From Candidatus Halocynthiibacter alkanivorans (GTDB taxonomy: Bacteria > Pseudomonadota > Alphaproteobacteria > Rhodobacterales > Rhodobacteraceae): a DNA stretch of 37,980 nucleotides. Below, in pieces: positions 14,373 through 22,864 of the stretch. The notes beneath the pieces were generated by a model, which saw nothing but the letters and a program-made list of their open reading frames with translations, ran no database searches and was not told the origin of the DNA. Position 1 is the first letter of the stretch; the number at the start of each line of letters is the position of its first letter. The position numbers and the translations under genes were made by a program. The stretch lies in assembly GCF_003333265.1 (NCBI RefSeq), contig NZ_QOLB01000082.1:1-37980 (forward strand), read 5' to 3'.

Positions 14373-15479
14373 GTGTCAGGCGAAAATATCAAACTTAAAA
14401 TCCGTTCTTTGAGAAAGACTTACGGGTCAGTTGTCGCGCTGGACTCGGCCGATATCGACTTACGTGACGGTGAATTTCTCACACTCCTGGGACCCTCCGG
14501 CTCGGGAAAAAGCACCTTACTATGGGCTGTCGCCGGGCTGAATGATCCTGACAGCGGGCAAATCTGGATTGACGGGCGCGAGGCAACCCATTTGCCGCCG
14601 TTTCAGCGCGAAATCGGCATGGTGTTCCAGAACTATGCGTTGTTCCCACATATGACCATCGGTCAGAATATTGGATTCCCGCTGGAAATGCGCAAAATGA
14701 ACCGAATTGACCGCGAAAAGGCGGTGATGCGTGTCCTGGATATGGTCAAGCTTGGTCATGTCGCCGCTCGTTACCCACAGGAGCTATCCGGTGGCCAGCA
14801 ACAGCGTATCGCGCTGGCACGCGCCTTTGTATACGAGCCGTCGATCATTCTGATGGACGAACCTCTGGGTGCGCTGGACAAAAAACTGCGCGACCATCTG
14901 CAACTTGAAATCAAGCATCTGCACGAACAACTGGGGGTGACCATCATGTATGTCACCCACGATCAGGAAGAAGCGATGGTCATGTCCGATCGCATCTGCC
15001 TGATGAACAACGCGCGAGTCGAACAGATTGGCACACCAGAAGATTTGTATTTCCGCCCCAGTACCGTATTTGCCGCAGATTTCCTTGGTGAATCCAATCT
15101 TGTGGACGGTGTCATCCGAGAAGCGAACGGCAACGGTAGCTCGGTTGAGATCGGCGGCGCTGGCCTCACCCGGGCGCTGCCCAATCCCAACCTCGGCGTC
15201 GGTGAAAGGGTCAAACTGATGACCCGCCCCGAAGCCATCGACGTGCTCGGCACCGGTGAGAGTCGACCCAACGAAGTCAGCGGCACCCTGCGCGAGGTCA
15301 TCGTTGGCGGCGGCGCCACCAAACTGTTTGTCGAGCTGCAAGGGGGCGCCACCATGCGGGTAACGCAACTGACACGCGGTGCCGCTGAACGCCTCAGCCC
15401 AGGAGCTGAACTCAGGCTTGGCTGGGAACAACACGCCGCGGTTGTACTCAAACACGCCGAGCTGGAGAGCGAACTATGA
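14373..15479 (+). CDS. ABC transporter ATP-binding protein (PotA-like)
   Basis: A 368-residue ATPase with a GTG start preceded by GGGAGACC. Walker A GPSGSGKST (40-48), Q-loop Q86, signature LSGGQQQR (138-145), Walker B IILMDE (158-163) and switch H196 are all intact. The C-terminal 100 residues form a TOBE domain (RPEAIDVLG, EVSGTLREVIVGGGATKLF), typical of the PotA/FbpC/MalK group. It powers the transport through the fused permease. Its stop overlaps the permease start by ATGA, so the two are translationally coupled. Confidence 0.92.
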   Translation: MSGENIKLKIRSLRKTYGSVVALDSADIDLRDGEFLTLLGPSGSGKSTLLWAVAGLNDPDSGQIWIDGREATHLPPFQREIGMVFQNYALFPHMTIGQNIGFPLEMRKMNRIDREKAVMRVLDMVKLGHVAARYPQELSGGQQQRIALARAFVYEPSIILMDEPLGALDKKLRDHLQLEIKHLHEQLGVTIMYVTHDQEEAMVMSDRICLMNNARVEQIGTPEDLYFRPSTVFAADFLGESNLVDGVIREANGNGSSVEIGGAGLTRALPNPNLGVGERVKLMTRPEAIDVLGTGESRPNEVSGTLREVIVGGGATKLFVELQGGATMRVTQLTRGAAERLSPGAELRLGWEQHAAVVLKHAELESEL

Positions 15480-17287
15480 ATATCGCCACACAAGATGGGT
15501 CCCGCGCCCCGTCGCGCCTGTCGCGGCTGGTAACACGCCACGGCCGCATCGCCCCGGCATTGCTGTTTCTTGCGGTGTTCTTTGTTCTGCCGGTCTCAAT
15601 GTTGTTCGGGCTAAGCTTTCTTGATTCCGATGGCACACTGACACTGGAGCACTACCAGCGCCTGTGGGACAAGCCAGTGTATATGAAAGTGCTGGGGATT
15701 ACCCTGAAAACTGCAGCCTGGACCACGGCGCTTTGCATACTTGGCGGCTATCCGATTGCTTATCTGTTGGCCACGGTGGCCAAGACCACGCGGGCTCGGT
15801 TGACTATTCTGGTGCTGATGCCGTTCTGGACCAGCTTTCTGGTGCGCACATTTGCCTGGATCGTACTTCTGGGCCGCAAAGGAGCGGTCAACACTTTCCT
15901 GCTGGATATCGGCGTGATTGAACAGCCAATCAAAATGATCTTTAACTTTACCGGCGTGATGATCGGCATGAGCCACGCGCTGATGCCGCTGGCAGTCCTG
16001 ACAATGTTGTCAGTGATGGAGGGAATCGACGCCAATCTGTCCAAGGCGGGCTCGACAATGGGGGCACGCGGCGGGCAAACATTCTGGCGTGTATATTTTC
16101 CATTGTCGGTTCCGGGGATCGCCGCTGGCGGGATGCTGGTCTTCATCACCTCGCTGGGCTTTTTTATTACACCTGCGCTGCTCGGCGGTGCGCGGGATTC
16201 GATGATCGTGCAGACCATCATTTTTCAGATCAAGGAGATCCTGAACTGGGGATTTGCCGGTGCCATTGGCGTCCTGCTGATGGTCGCAGTGCTGATCATC
16301 TTTTTCGTCTACGACAAACTTTTGGGCCTCTCAACGCTGTCCGGCGGCGAGGCAAAGCGTGCCACCAGCCTGTCTAAGAACCCGATCGGTTATGTCGGCG
16401 CGCAGGTTGGCGGGATGTTCACTCGCGGTATGGGTACGCTTTTCGAGTGGATCGGGTTGGCCATCGAACGCATCTTTCCGCGCCGTGCTGACAAGCGACA
16501 CGCCGATAGCGGACGCATCGCGATCTGGGCGGTGGGTCTGCTGATGATGGCGTTTCTAGCCCTGCCAGCGCTATTTATCATCCCAGTATCCTTTACTGAA
16601 AGCGGGTTTCTTGGCTGGCCACCGCAAGGTTTCTCACTGAAATGGTATCAGGCGCTGGCGGACACACCAGTCTGGGCCAACGCAGCGCTGCGCTCATTTA
16701 CGGTCGCAATACTGGCAAGCAGTCTGGGAATGCTGCTGGGTGTACCAGCAGCATTTATGCTGGCGCGAAGCTCGTTTTCTGGCAAAGGCGCGGTGTTTGC
16801 TTTCTTGGTGTCTCCGATCATCATCCCGAATATCTTTATCGCTGTCGGCCTGTTCTTTCTTTATGCAAAGATCGGGCTGGTCGGCACCACTATAGGCCTG
16901 ATCCTTGGCCACACGGTGCTGGCGATCCCTTATGTGGTGATCACTGTCTTGGCGGTGGTGAAAGGCTATGACCAGAACCTGGACATGGCAGCATTTACTT
17001 TGGGCGCAAACCGCAAACAGACGCTTTTGCGGGTAACCTTGCCAATGATCCGTTCAGGCATGATTGCCGCCTTCATGTTCGCCTTCATCATCTCGTTTGA
17101 CGAGTTGACCATTGCGCTGTTCGTCACCGGCGGCGAAGTGACAACACTGCCAAAACAGATGTGGGACGATGCCCTGTTACGGGTCAGCCCCGCGTTGGCA
17201 GCCGTCGCTACGCTGCTCTTGTTGTTTATGTCAGCTTTTATCCTAGTTTCGGAAATCATCAAGCGCCGCGCGGCGAAACGGAGCTAA
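15476..17287 (+). CDS. ABC transporter permease, fused PotB-PotC-like double domain
   Basis: A 603-residue inner-membrane protein holding two binding-protein-dependent transport domains. The first half (about 25-285) contains the EAA-like loop SKAGSTMGARGGQTFWRVYF; the second (about 345-590) has DMAAFTLGANRKQTLLRVTL. Each half has about six membrane segments, separated by a charged linker (about 285-340) with amphipathic character. In most polyamine transporters PotB and PotC are separate, so this is a fusion that fixes a heterodimer in one chain. It overlaps the ATPase gene by four bases and is followed after four bases by the oxidoreductase gene. Confidence 0.9.
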   Translation: MNIATQDGSRAPSRLSRLVTRHGRIAPALLFLAVFFVLPVSMLFGLSFLDSDGTLTLEHYQRLWDKPVYMKVLGITLKTAAWTTALCILGGYPIAYLLATVAKTTRARLTILVLMPFWTSFLVRTFAWIVLLGRKGAVNTFLLDIGVIEQPIKMIFNFTGVMIGMSHALMPLAVLTMLSVMEGIDANLSKAGSTMGARGGQTFWRVYFPLSVPGIAAGGMLVFITSLGFFITPALLGGARDSMIVQTIIFQIKEILNWGFAGAIGVLLMVAVLIIFFVYDKLLGLSTLSGGEAKRATSLSKNPIGYVGAQVGGMFTRGMGTLFEWIGLAIERIFPRRADKRHADSGRIAIWAVGLLMMAFLALPALFIIPVSFTESGFLGWPPQGFSLKWYQALADTPVWANAALRSFTVAILASSLGMLLGVPAAFMLARSSFSGKGAVFAFLVSPIIIPNIFIAVGLFFLYAKIGLVGTTIGLILGHTVLAIPYVVITVLAVVKGYDQNLDMAAFTLGANRKQTLLRVTLPMIRSGMIAAFMFAFIISFDELTIALFVTGGEVTTLPKQMWDDALLRVSPALAAVATLLLLFMSAFILVSEIIKRRAAKRS

Positions 17288-17291
17288 GCAG

Positions 17292-18569
17292 ATGGGCATG
17301 AACACAAAGTCGACACCTCGCAAAAATGGTGGAGCGGGTCACGCGGTGGTGGTTGGCGCAGGTATCATTGGCGCCGCAACGGCTCTCAACCTTCAGCGCC
17401 GGGGTTTTGACGTTACCATTGTTGACGCCCTGCCGCCGGGCGAAGGCGCCTCATTTGGCAACGCAGGCATCGCGGCACGCTGCGCCATCGTGCCGGTGCC
17501 GGTGCCGGGAATCCTGAAAAAGTTTCCGGCAATGTTGATGGACCCAATGGGGCCGTTGTCGATTGATTTCCTCCATGTGGCCCGCAATGCCAAGTGGTTC
17601 ATTGACTATCTGCGCCATGGCCGGGCTTCCGAGGTCGAGCGGATCGCGGGCGAGCTGTTTAAGCTGACTGACGGCTCGATTGACGAGCATCTGGAATTGG
17701 CCCGCGATACAGGCGGCGAGCCTTGGGTGACCGAGCGCGACTATCTCTATATTTACCCCAAGCGAAGCGATTTTGAGGCAGAGGCCTTCGCCTGGGATAT
17801 CCGCCGCCGCCACGGGATCGAGTATTTCGAAGTGGGCGCGGCGGAACTGCGTGAAATGGAGCCCGATTTGGCCCCCGGTTTCACTTTCGCCGTGCGGCTA
17901 CCGCAACATGGTTTTGCGCTTGACCCTGCCAAATTGGTGAAAGGACTGGTGGAAACCTTCCAGAAACGCGGAGGGCGGCTTTTGCAGGCAAAAGCGCACG
18001 CATTCGAGATCGGCGCCGAGGGCGCACATGCCCTGATCACCGAGGCAGGCACAGTCCCTTTTGACCGGCTGGTAATTGCCGCAGGCGCATGGTCGGCGAC
18101 GCTGGCCGGACAGCTTGGCACACGGATTCCGCTGATGAGCGAACGGGGCTATCATATCCAGTTCCCCAACCCTGGTATTCGCCAGAACCACCCAATGATG
18201 GTCACATCGGGAAAGTATGTCGCCACGCCTATGACAGGTGGGCTGCGCCTTGCCGGGATGGTCGAGTTCAAGCCGATGAATGCTCCGCCTGATCCGCGAC
18301 TGACGGACCGGCTGAAACGCCACGCGCGCTTGCTGTTCCCAGCGGCTGAGCTCGACGATGCCGAGACCTGGATGGGCCATCGCCCGTCCTTGCCTGACAG
18401 CCTGCCAGTGATCGGCGCGGTGCCAGGCCATCCCAATGTCTTTTTGGCCTTCGGGCACCAGCATATCGGATTGAGTACCGGACCGCGCACGGGGCGTCTC
18501 GTTGCTCAGCTCGTCGCCGGAGAACAGATGAATGAAGACCTCACCGCATTCCGGGCCGACCGGTTTTGA
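17292..18569 (+). CDS. FAD-dependent D-amino acid dehydrogenase (DadA-like)
   Basis: A 425-residue flavoprotein of the DAO family. The ADP-binding motif is VVVGAGIIGAATALNLQRRGF, with GAGIIG at 22-27, followed by an acidic strand end (VTIVDA). The C-terminal FAD-contact region WMGHRPSLPDSLPVIG and FAFGHQHIGLSTGPRTGRLVA is typical of DadA-type D-amino acid or opine oxidases, which oxidise an amine to the oxo acid and pass electrons to the respiratory chain. GGAG precedes the ATG; an alternative ATG lies two codons in. Last gene of the transporter operon, so the imported compound is probably its substrate (a D-amino acid, an opine or an N-substituted amino acid). The exact substrate cannot be read. 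Confidence 0.88.
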   Translation: MGMNTKSTPRKNGGAGHAVVVGAGIIGAATALNLQRRGFDVTIVDALPPGEGASFGNAGIAARCAIVPVPVPGILKKFPAMLMDPMGPLSIDFLHVARNAKWFIDYLRHGRASEVERIAGELFKLTDGSIDEHLELARDTGGEPWVTERDYLYIYPKRSDFEAEAFAWDIRRRHGIEYFEVGAAELREMEPDLAPGFTFAVRLPQHGFALDPAKLVKGLVETFQKRGGRLLQAKAHAFEIGAEGAHALITEAGTVPFDRLVIAAGAWSATLAGQLGTRIPLMSERGYHIQFPNPGIRQNHPMMVTSGKYVATPMTGGLRLAGMVEFKPMNAPPDPRLTDRLKRHARLLFPAAELDDAETWMGHRPSLPDSLPVIGAVPGHPNVFLAFGHQHIGLSTGPRTGRLVAQLVAGEQMNEDLTAFRADRF

Positions 18570-19108
18570 ATCGGCGCATGCGCATCGGGCGATACGTGCG
18601 CCAGGAGCGCCTGGAAGCGATGATAATTGCAGGCTCGGAACTCGAGGGCAACGAAAACAAGGATTAGAAAGCTGAAGGGTGCGAAATAGCTTGCATCCAG
18701 GCGGGCCTGCAATGTTGATTGGCTGAGTGAACGCGCGGCGGCACAGTATTTTGGTAATGATCGCAAGACACCGGTGCGCCTGATATGGCCCCGTTTTCTG
18801 GCATCATCGATGATAATCGTCAACAACGACAAACCCAAGACCAAGAAACAACTTTATATGGCACAACAGATTTCCACTTGGTCGCGGGCGCTCCCGCTTT
18901 GCCCGCTCTGTTAAAGGTGGAGCAATCTGTTCTGAGAGAGCTACCAATGGCAGCTTTCGAACGCTGCGATGTGGCAACTTGGACTCACGTGAAAGGCGGT
19001 TATGGACAGGAAGCACCAGTTGGACTGAACCGGGTGAAGGTCGGTAATGTCTGGCACACCGGCCGTTGGTGCTGGTTGCAGCGAATGGCGGCTCTCCGCC
19101 TTTCTCGT
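18570..19108. other. Non-coding or decayed segment
   Basis: About 540 bp without a recognisable gene. Short frames exist on both strands but none shows family motifs. Short words of the flank of repeat copy B (GCAGCGAA.GG..GC) are present near its end, pointing to repetitive intergenic DNA. Confidence 0.4.
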
Positions 19109-19171
19109 CGAAATGTGCTTGGTGCAGCAATCGGACCACTTCCCTCTACGATAACTGTCAAGAACGGCCCA
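19109..19171. repeat. 63-bp dispersed repeat, copy B
   Basis: The same block as 839-901 and 33002-33064, in the same orientation. It abuts the broken C-terminal end of the IS110 transposase half at 19175. Confidence 0.7.
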
Positions 19172-19174
19172 TTC

Positions 19175-19460
19175 CTTGCTTGCAACGCGCGCGATGTCAT
19201 CCCGACGACCAGCAACTTGCGGAGGTACCTGTCGCCCATTTTCGTGATCTTTCCGAGCTTCTCTTTGCCACCGCTAGATTTGTTGAGCGGGGTCAAGCCC
19301 AGCCAGGCAGCAAGATCCCGGCCAGTTCTAAACTGGTGCCCGTCGCCAATTGTCGCGACCATGGCTGACGCTGTAATTGGTCCGACACCCGGTATACGCG
19401 TGAGGCGGCGGCAGTCTGCGTCAAGCAAGGCATGTTGACCGCGCGCCAGGCGTCTCCAAA
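19175..19460 (-). pseudogene. IS110-family transposase, C-terminal fragment
   Basis: Minus-strand translation gives the Transposase_20 domain of IS110-family enzymes: LTRIPGVGPITASAMVATIGD, DLAAWLGLTPLNKSSGGKEKLG and MGDRYLRKLLVVG. This domain holds the conserved catalytic-serine/helix-hairpin region. It is cut before the normal end, at about 19190, directly beside repeat copy B. Upstream (19460-19626) the frame is open but no longer resembles the family. It complements in content, but not in gene order, the N-terminal half at 230-733: on a single minus-strand gene the N-terminal half would need to have the higher coordinates. Confidence 0.7.
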
Positions 19461-19795
19461 TGCCGGTAGCCCACCACTGTAACGTCGACAATCGAGCGCA
19501 TGCCCAGCAGCGATGACGGCGGCGAATATTCTCACCGTTGGCATAGCAGACGCCGACATACCGGTCGTAGGTTCGTTCAGCTGTTAGCTCGCAATCGATA
19601 CTTTTCCGGCTCAAGCAGCCGACCATCCACCGTCTAGCTATTTCGCCCTGAGCCGTTCCTAGTTCCAGTGCATCACACCTTGCAGACTCACGGGCGTGCC
19701 ACTGACAACGACTGTGTCCGCGTCGCGGACTTGTTCCACCGTATCTTGCCTATCAAGTTGCTTCTGCTGTCAGAAACCTTCTTGCAGGCAGTTGA

Positions 19796-21898
19796 TTAGA
19801 AAACGATGGCTTGTTCCTCTGACTGGAAGCCGTCGGCCCTCAACCGCCCCAAAACTTCCATGGCGATGACGCATTGTTTATCGGTGGGCATTTTAATCGG
19901 GATTGAGGCACACGTATCAAGAATTCCAGTCTCTTTGGGGGACAATTTCCGATGTTCCATCCCCCAAGACTTAGCTTCACGCCAAAAATTTGCACCGCAC
20001 TCTAAAACGGACGTCTGCGCCTGAATACCAGCCGTCATTTCCATATCTTTTCGCGCGAATACTACTACAGTTTTTGCTTCTTCGGGATCAATCAAGCAAC
20101 GCATGAAAGACGGTCTGTAGGTCAAGGATCGTTTTTTGAGAATTTCCCAACATGCCTGTTTCTTGGCCCACTCGCTCATGTTCCGAATGCCCTCGGGAGG
20201 GCTGGTGATAACGTCATGTGCCTCAGCTGCCGCTATGACAAGGGCGTCTTCCAACGCTTGAGGAACCGACTGTGCCCGCCAAACCGCATCCAGATCAACG
20301 TTTTTCTCCATTTCAGTGGCATCGTGCGAAATTTTTGCCATAGTATAAGTCACGATATTTGCCCGGTAGCCACCTTCATACCAAGGCTGTGTTGGTACCA
20401 ACTTCTCAAGTGCCCGGAAAATAATGGATTTTGCAATTATACGTTTGAACCAAACCTCTCCAAATTGTATTTCGGATTTGGTCCACTTGGCGCCTACAGC
20501 CTTTGCAAATGCAGCGAAATTTTTCTGAGCGCCGAGGCTGACAATTTCTGGTTGGCCTGCCCATGAGTTCTCGAACTTTGCCAGATCCGTTTTGGTAAAA
20601 AACTGTTTACGCGGATATTCGAGATCAAATTTCTTGCGCTCTGCAACAGTTCTGCTGCCTCGTGCATCCGCATACTGACCGCGCGCGCGTTCATAGAACC
20701 ATTTGCTTTCCCGATATGCGTCTGATCCGGCAGGCGCAAGAATACGCCTCGAAAACCCTTCCATGCGAATGTGGAACGGGTGGTTCGAGAAGAAATCGGC
20801 AGCATTTACTTTATTTTGACTGTTTGCGTATTCGGATATTTTCGGAACGGTTTCTTCAGCCTGATCAGGGGGAATGATGCTCAGTTTCATCTGCACAAAT
20901 ACTTCGTCTAGGAGGGCTTTCGGTTTGTTGGGTCGTTGCCTGCGTGCAGCATGAATCGACGCAGTGGTTTGCCCTCCATTCACGATCTGAAGGTTGCTCG
21001 CAGAAATTAGGACCGGGCCGGAAGTGGTTTCCCTGATTTCTATGGAATTGGCAGTCACTGTGATCCCGTTGTTGTAAGCGAAAAACATTTCCGGATGCTC
21101 TTCGAGTGTTTCACGAATTTTCTGGTTCACCTTGCCGCGTGCTTGCAGGAAACTTCGCACGTTGGCTTCCAACAGCCTGGTTCCCCATTTTTCGTATATT
21201 TCACCCAATTGCGTGCCCGGGATGACAGCAACATAGCTTTCTAATGCGGCATCGCCTCCTGAAGCTCGCAAAACCGGGATTGCTCCACCGAAGTCATTCT
21301 CAAAGTCAATCTCCAGATCTTCACGCGCCTGGCCCGACTCCACATATTTTTGGATGCGTTTGAGATCCCAGACAGTGTAGGTCACTGGTTTACTGTCGAT
21401 GGTTCCGGCCGGTATCCCATCTACTTTCATCCGATTGTCTGCATTCGTCAGGATGATGATTTTTATTTTTGTGGTGCTGTTCCAAGTCGTTGCGATCAGA
21501 TCGGCCAGGCCGAACCCGGCGCTTGTTTCTTCCATGCGTTCTCGAAACTCGGGTTGGCGTGCATGTTGTAGAAATTCGACAAGGCGATTGAAACGAGGTT
21601 TGATTTCCGCAGACTTAATTTGGCGGGGTTCGTCTGTCACGTCAAAGTCGCAAAGAACAAGGCTCAGGACGCCAGAAGCATCACGTGGGTCTCCTCCGTA
21701 ACCATCTACTTGCATAGCGACACCCTTCGCGCCTCGACCCTCAAAATAAGCGCGGTCAGCGCCTTCGAGCTCGCCCGCCTCTGTAAGAATATCGCCCATC
21801 TTCTCGAAAAATGCTTCGACGATGATGAGACCCAGCGCGTCTGCATCGCCTTGGACATCCGCAATCAACTCTCTATGAAACTCTTTCAAATCGGACAT
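19796..21898 (-). CDS. AIPR family protein (abortive infection / phage resistance)
   Basis: A 700-residue cytoplasmic protein of the AIPR family, named from lactococcal abortive-infection proteins. Characteristic blocks: LLEANVRSFLQARGKVNQKIR (242-262), FFAYNNGIT (272-280) and QIVNGGQTTASI (304-315). The N-terminal 100 residues (VDGYGGD at 64-70, LCDFDV at 82-87) resemble a decayed nuclease-like fold, as judged by eye only. It is the last gene of a four-gene leftward operon; its ATG lies three bases after the nuclease stop, with GGAG upstream. In related operons AIPR accompanies a GHKL ATPase, Z1 protein and PD-(D/E)XK nuclease, so it is probably an effector or regulator of phage defence (family knowledge plus inference). 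Confidence 0.88.
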   Translation of the reverse strand: MSDLKEFHRELIADVQGDADALGLIIVEAFFEKMGDILTEAGELEGADRAYFEGRGAKGVAMQVDGYGGDPRDASGVLSLVLCDFDVTDEPRQIKSAEIKPRFNRLVEFLQHARQPEFRERMEETSAGFGLADLIATTWNSTTKIKIIILTNADNRMKVDGIPAGTIDSKPVTYTVWDLKRIQKYVESGQAREDLEIDFENDFGGAIPVLRASGGDAALESYVAVIPGTQLGEIYEKWGTRLLEANVRSFLQARGKVNQKIRETLEEHPEMFFAYNNGITVTANSIEIRETTSGPVLISASNLQIVNGGQTTASIHAARRQRPNKPKALLDEVFVQMKLSIIPPDQAEETVPKISEYANSQNKVNAADFFSNHPFHIRMEGFSRRILAPAGSDAYRESKWFYERARGQYADARGSRTVAERKKFDLEYPRKQFFTKTDLAKFENSWAGQPEIVSLGAQKNFAAFAKAVGAKWTKSEIQFGEVWFKRIIAKSIIFRALEKLVPTQPWYEGGYRANIVTYTMAKISHDATEMEKNVDLDAVWRAQSVPQALEDALVIAAAEAHDVITSPPEGIRNMSEWAKKQACWEILKKRSLTYRPSFMRCLIDPEEAKTVVVFARKDMEMTAGIQAQTSVLECGANFWREAKSWGMEHRKLSPKETGILDTCASIPIKMPTDKQCVIAMEVLGRLRADGFQSEEQAIVF

Positions 21899-21901
21899 TG
21901 T

Positions 21902-22864
21902 CTACTCCGCCGCCAGTTTTTCTTCGAAATCGTTTTCGGCCATGATGAAGGGCTGGCAAGCTTCAAGCGACACTGAAAATTTTACATTCATCACGCCATT
22001 CGGCACTGGCACCGACAGTCTTGGAAATTCCGCCTCAACAAGGAAGGTATTGATTTTCCCGACGCTCCAGCGCCTGTCCGAATAATCTTGGTCCCAGTCG
22101 AATCCCACGGCTGCCAGTGCGTTTTCCCACATTTGATAAGCGTCAAGGTCTCCTGCCTTAAATAACTCGTCGATCAATTTCACATGATCCTTCAAGGTCT
22201 GCCCATCTGGGCGAACGGCTGCGTCGATTTCGTAGACTCTTAAGAACACATCAGCACCGTCCACATCAGCAAGCTGATCCTCTGAAGAGATTTGCACATA
22301 TGGTCGAGCGGCCCCTCGTCTGGCCTTGACCTCGACGCACACTTGGAAAAGTTCAAAATCCTTTGCCGCGCCTTCAGGCCCTTTCCAAGATTCTATTGCC
22401 CCACGAAGACCAATTTTGTTGCACAGAAGGCCAAGCACCTGGAGCTCCCCAACCAGGCCACGTTGTTCCTCAATGCTCAGACGATCCGACGAACCACCAC
22501 GCAATAGATGGTGCCAACGAAGTGTCCGGCGTATGCAACGATTGAGTGTATCCGGCGTATCCACACCTTCTTCGCCCGCGAGAACGACATCCCGGCAGAG
22601 AGTGGCAAACAACTCGATCTGCTCCACATCCCTGAGTGAAATCACTAGCGCCGGAGAAGCACCGATATTTCCGTAGCGAATATCAAGGCTTCGGATTTTT
22701 GGCAAAGGGTAGGCGGCTTTTGTATCTGGCCCAATATCAAGCACCAGTGCGGGAGCATCGTTTTCCACAACAGCCCAGAAGAAATCGCGTTTACCATTTT
22801 TATTGACACGGCGGGCCTGATCAAAACTCAAATCTTCCCAAGGAATAACGCTATTCGTCATCAT
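21902..22864 (-). CDS. PD-(D/E)XK nuclease-like protein (DUF4420)
   Basis: About 320 residues. The nuclease core is readable: E140 in LVGELQVLG, D169 in GAAKDFEL, and E178-V-K180 in CVEVKARRG, the PD-(D/E)XK order with a proximal acidic residue. It should cut DNA with Mg2+ and is presumably the restriction-type effector of the operon. A start at 22864 or 22861 (MMTNSV) is preferred because GAGGG lies just upstream. A longer frame from 22909 lies within the Z1 gene and has no site. The gene overlaps the end of the Z1 gene by 14 bases and stops three bases before AIPR. The C-terminal 60 residues (MNVKFSVSLEACQPF) are conserved-looking but of unknown function. Confidence 0.82.
   Translation of the reverse strand: MMTNSVIPWEDLSFDQARRVNKNGKRDFFWAVVENDAPALVLDIGPDTKAAYPLPKIRSLDIRYGNIGASPALVISLRDVEQIELFATLCRDVVLAGEEGVDTPDTLNRCIRRTLRWHHLLRGGSSDRLSIEEQRGLVGELQVLGLLCNKIGLRGAIESWKGPEGAAKDFELFQVCVEVKARRGAARPYVQISSEDQLADVDGADVFLRVYEIDAAVRPDGQTLKDHVKLIDELFKAGDLDAYQMWENALAAVGFDWDQDYSDRRWSVGKINTFLVEAEFPRLSVPVPNGVMNVKFSVSLEACQPFIMAENDFEEKLAAE

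Noticed and set aside
18570-18660. Hairpins GCGCATGCGC and CCAGGAGCGCCTGG as terminator of the transporter operon
   Set aside because: Short stems without a following T-run; not convincing as a terminator.
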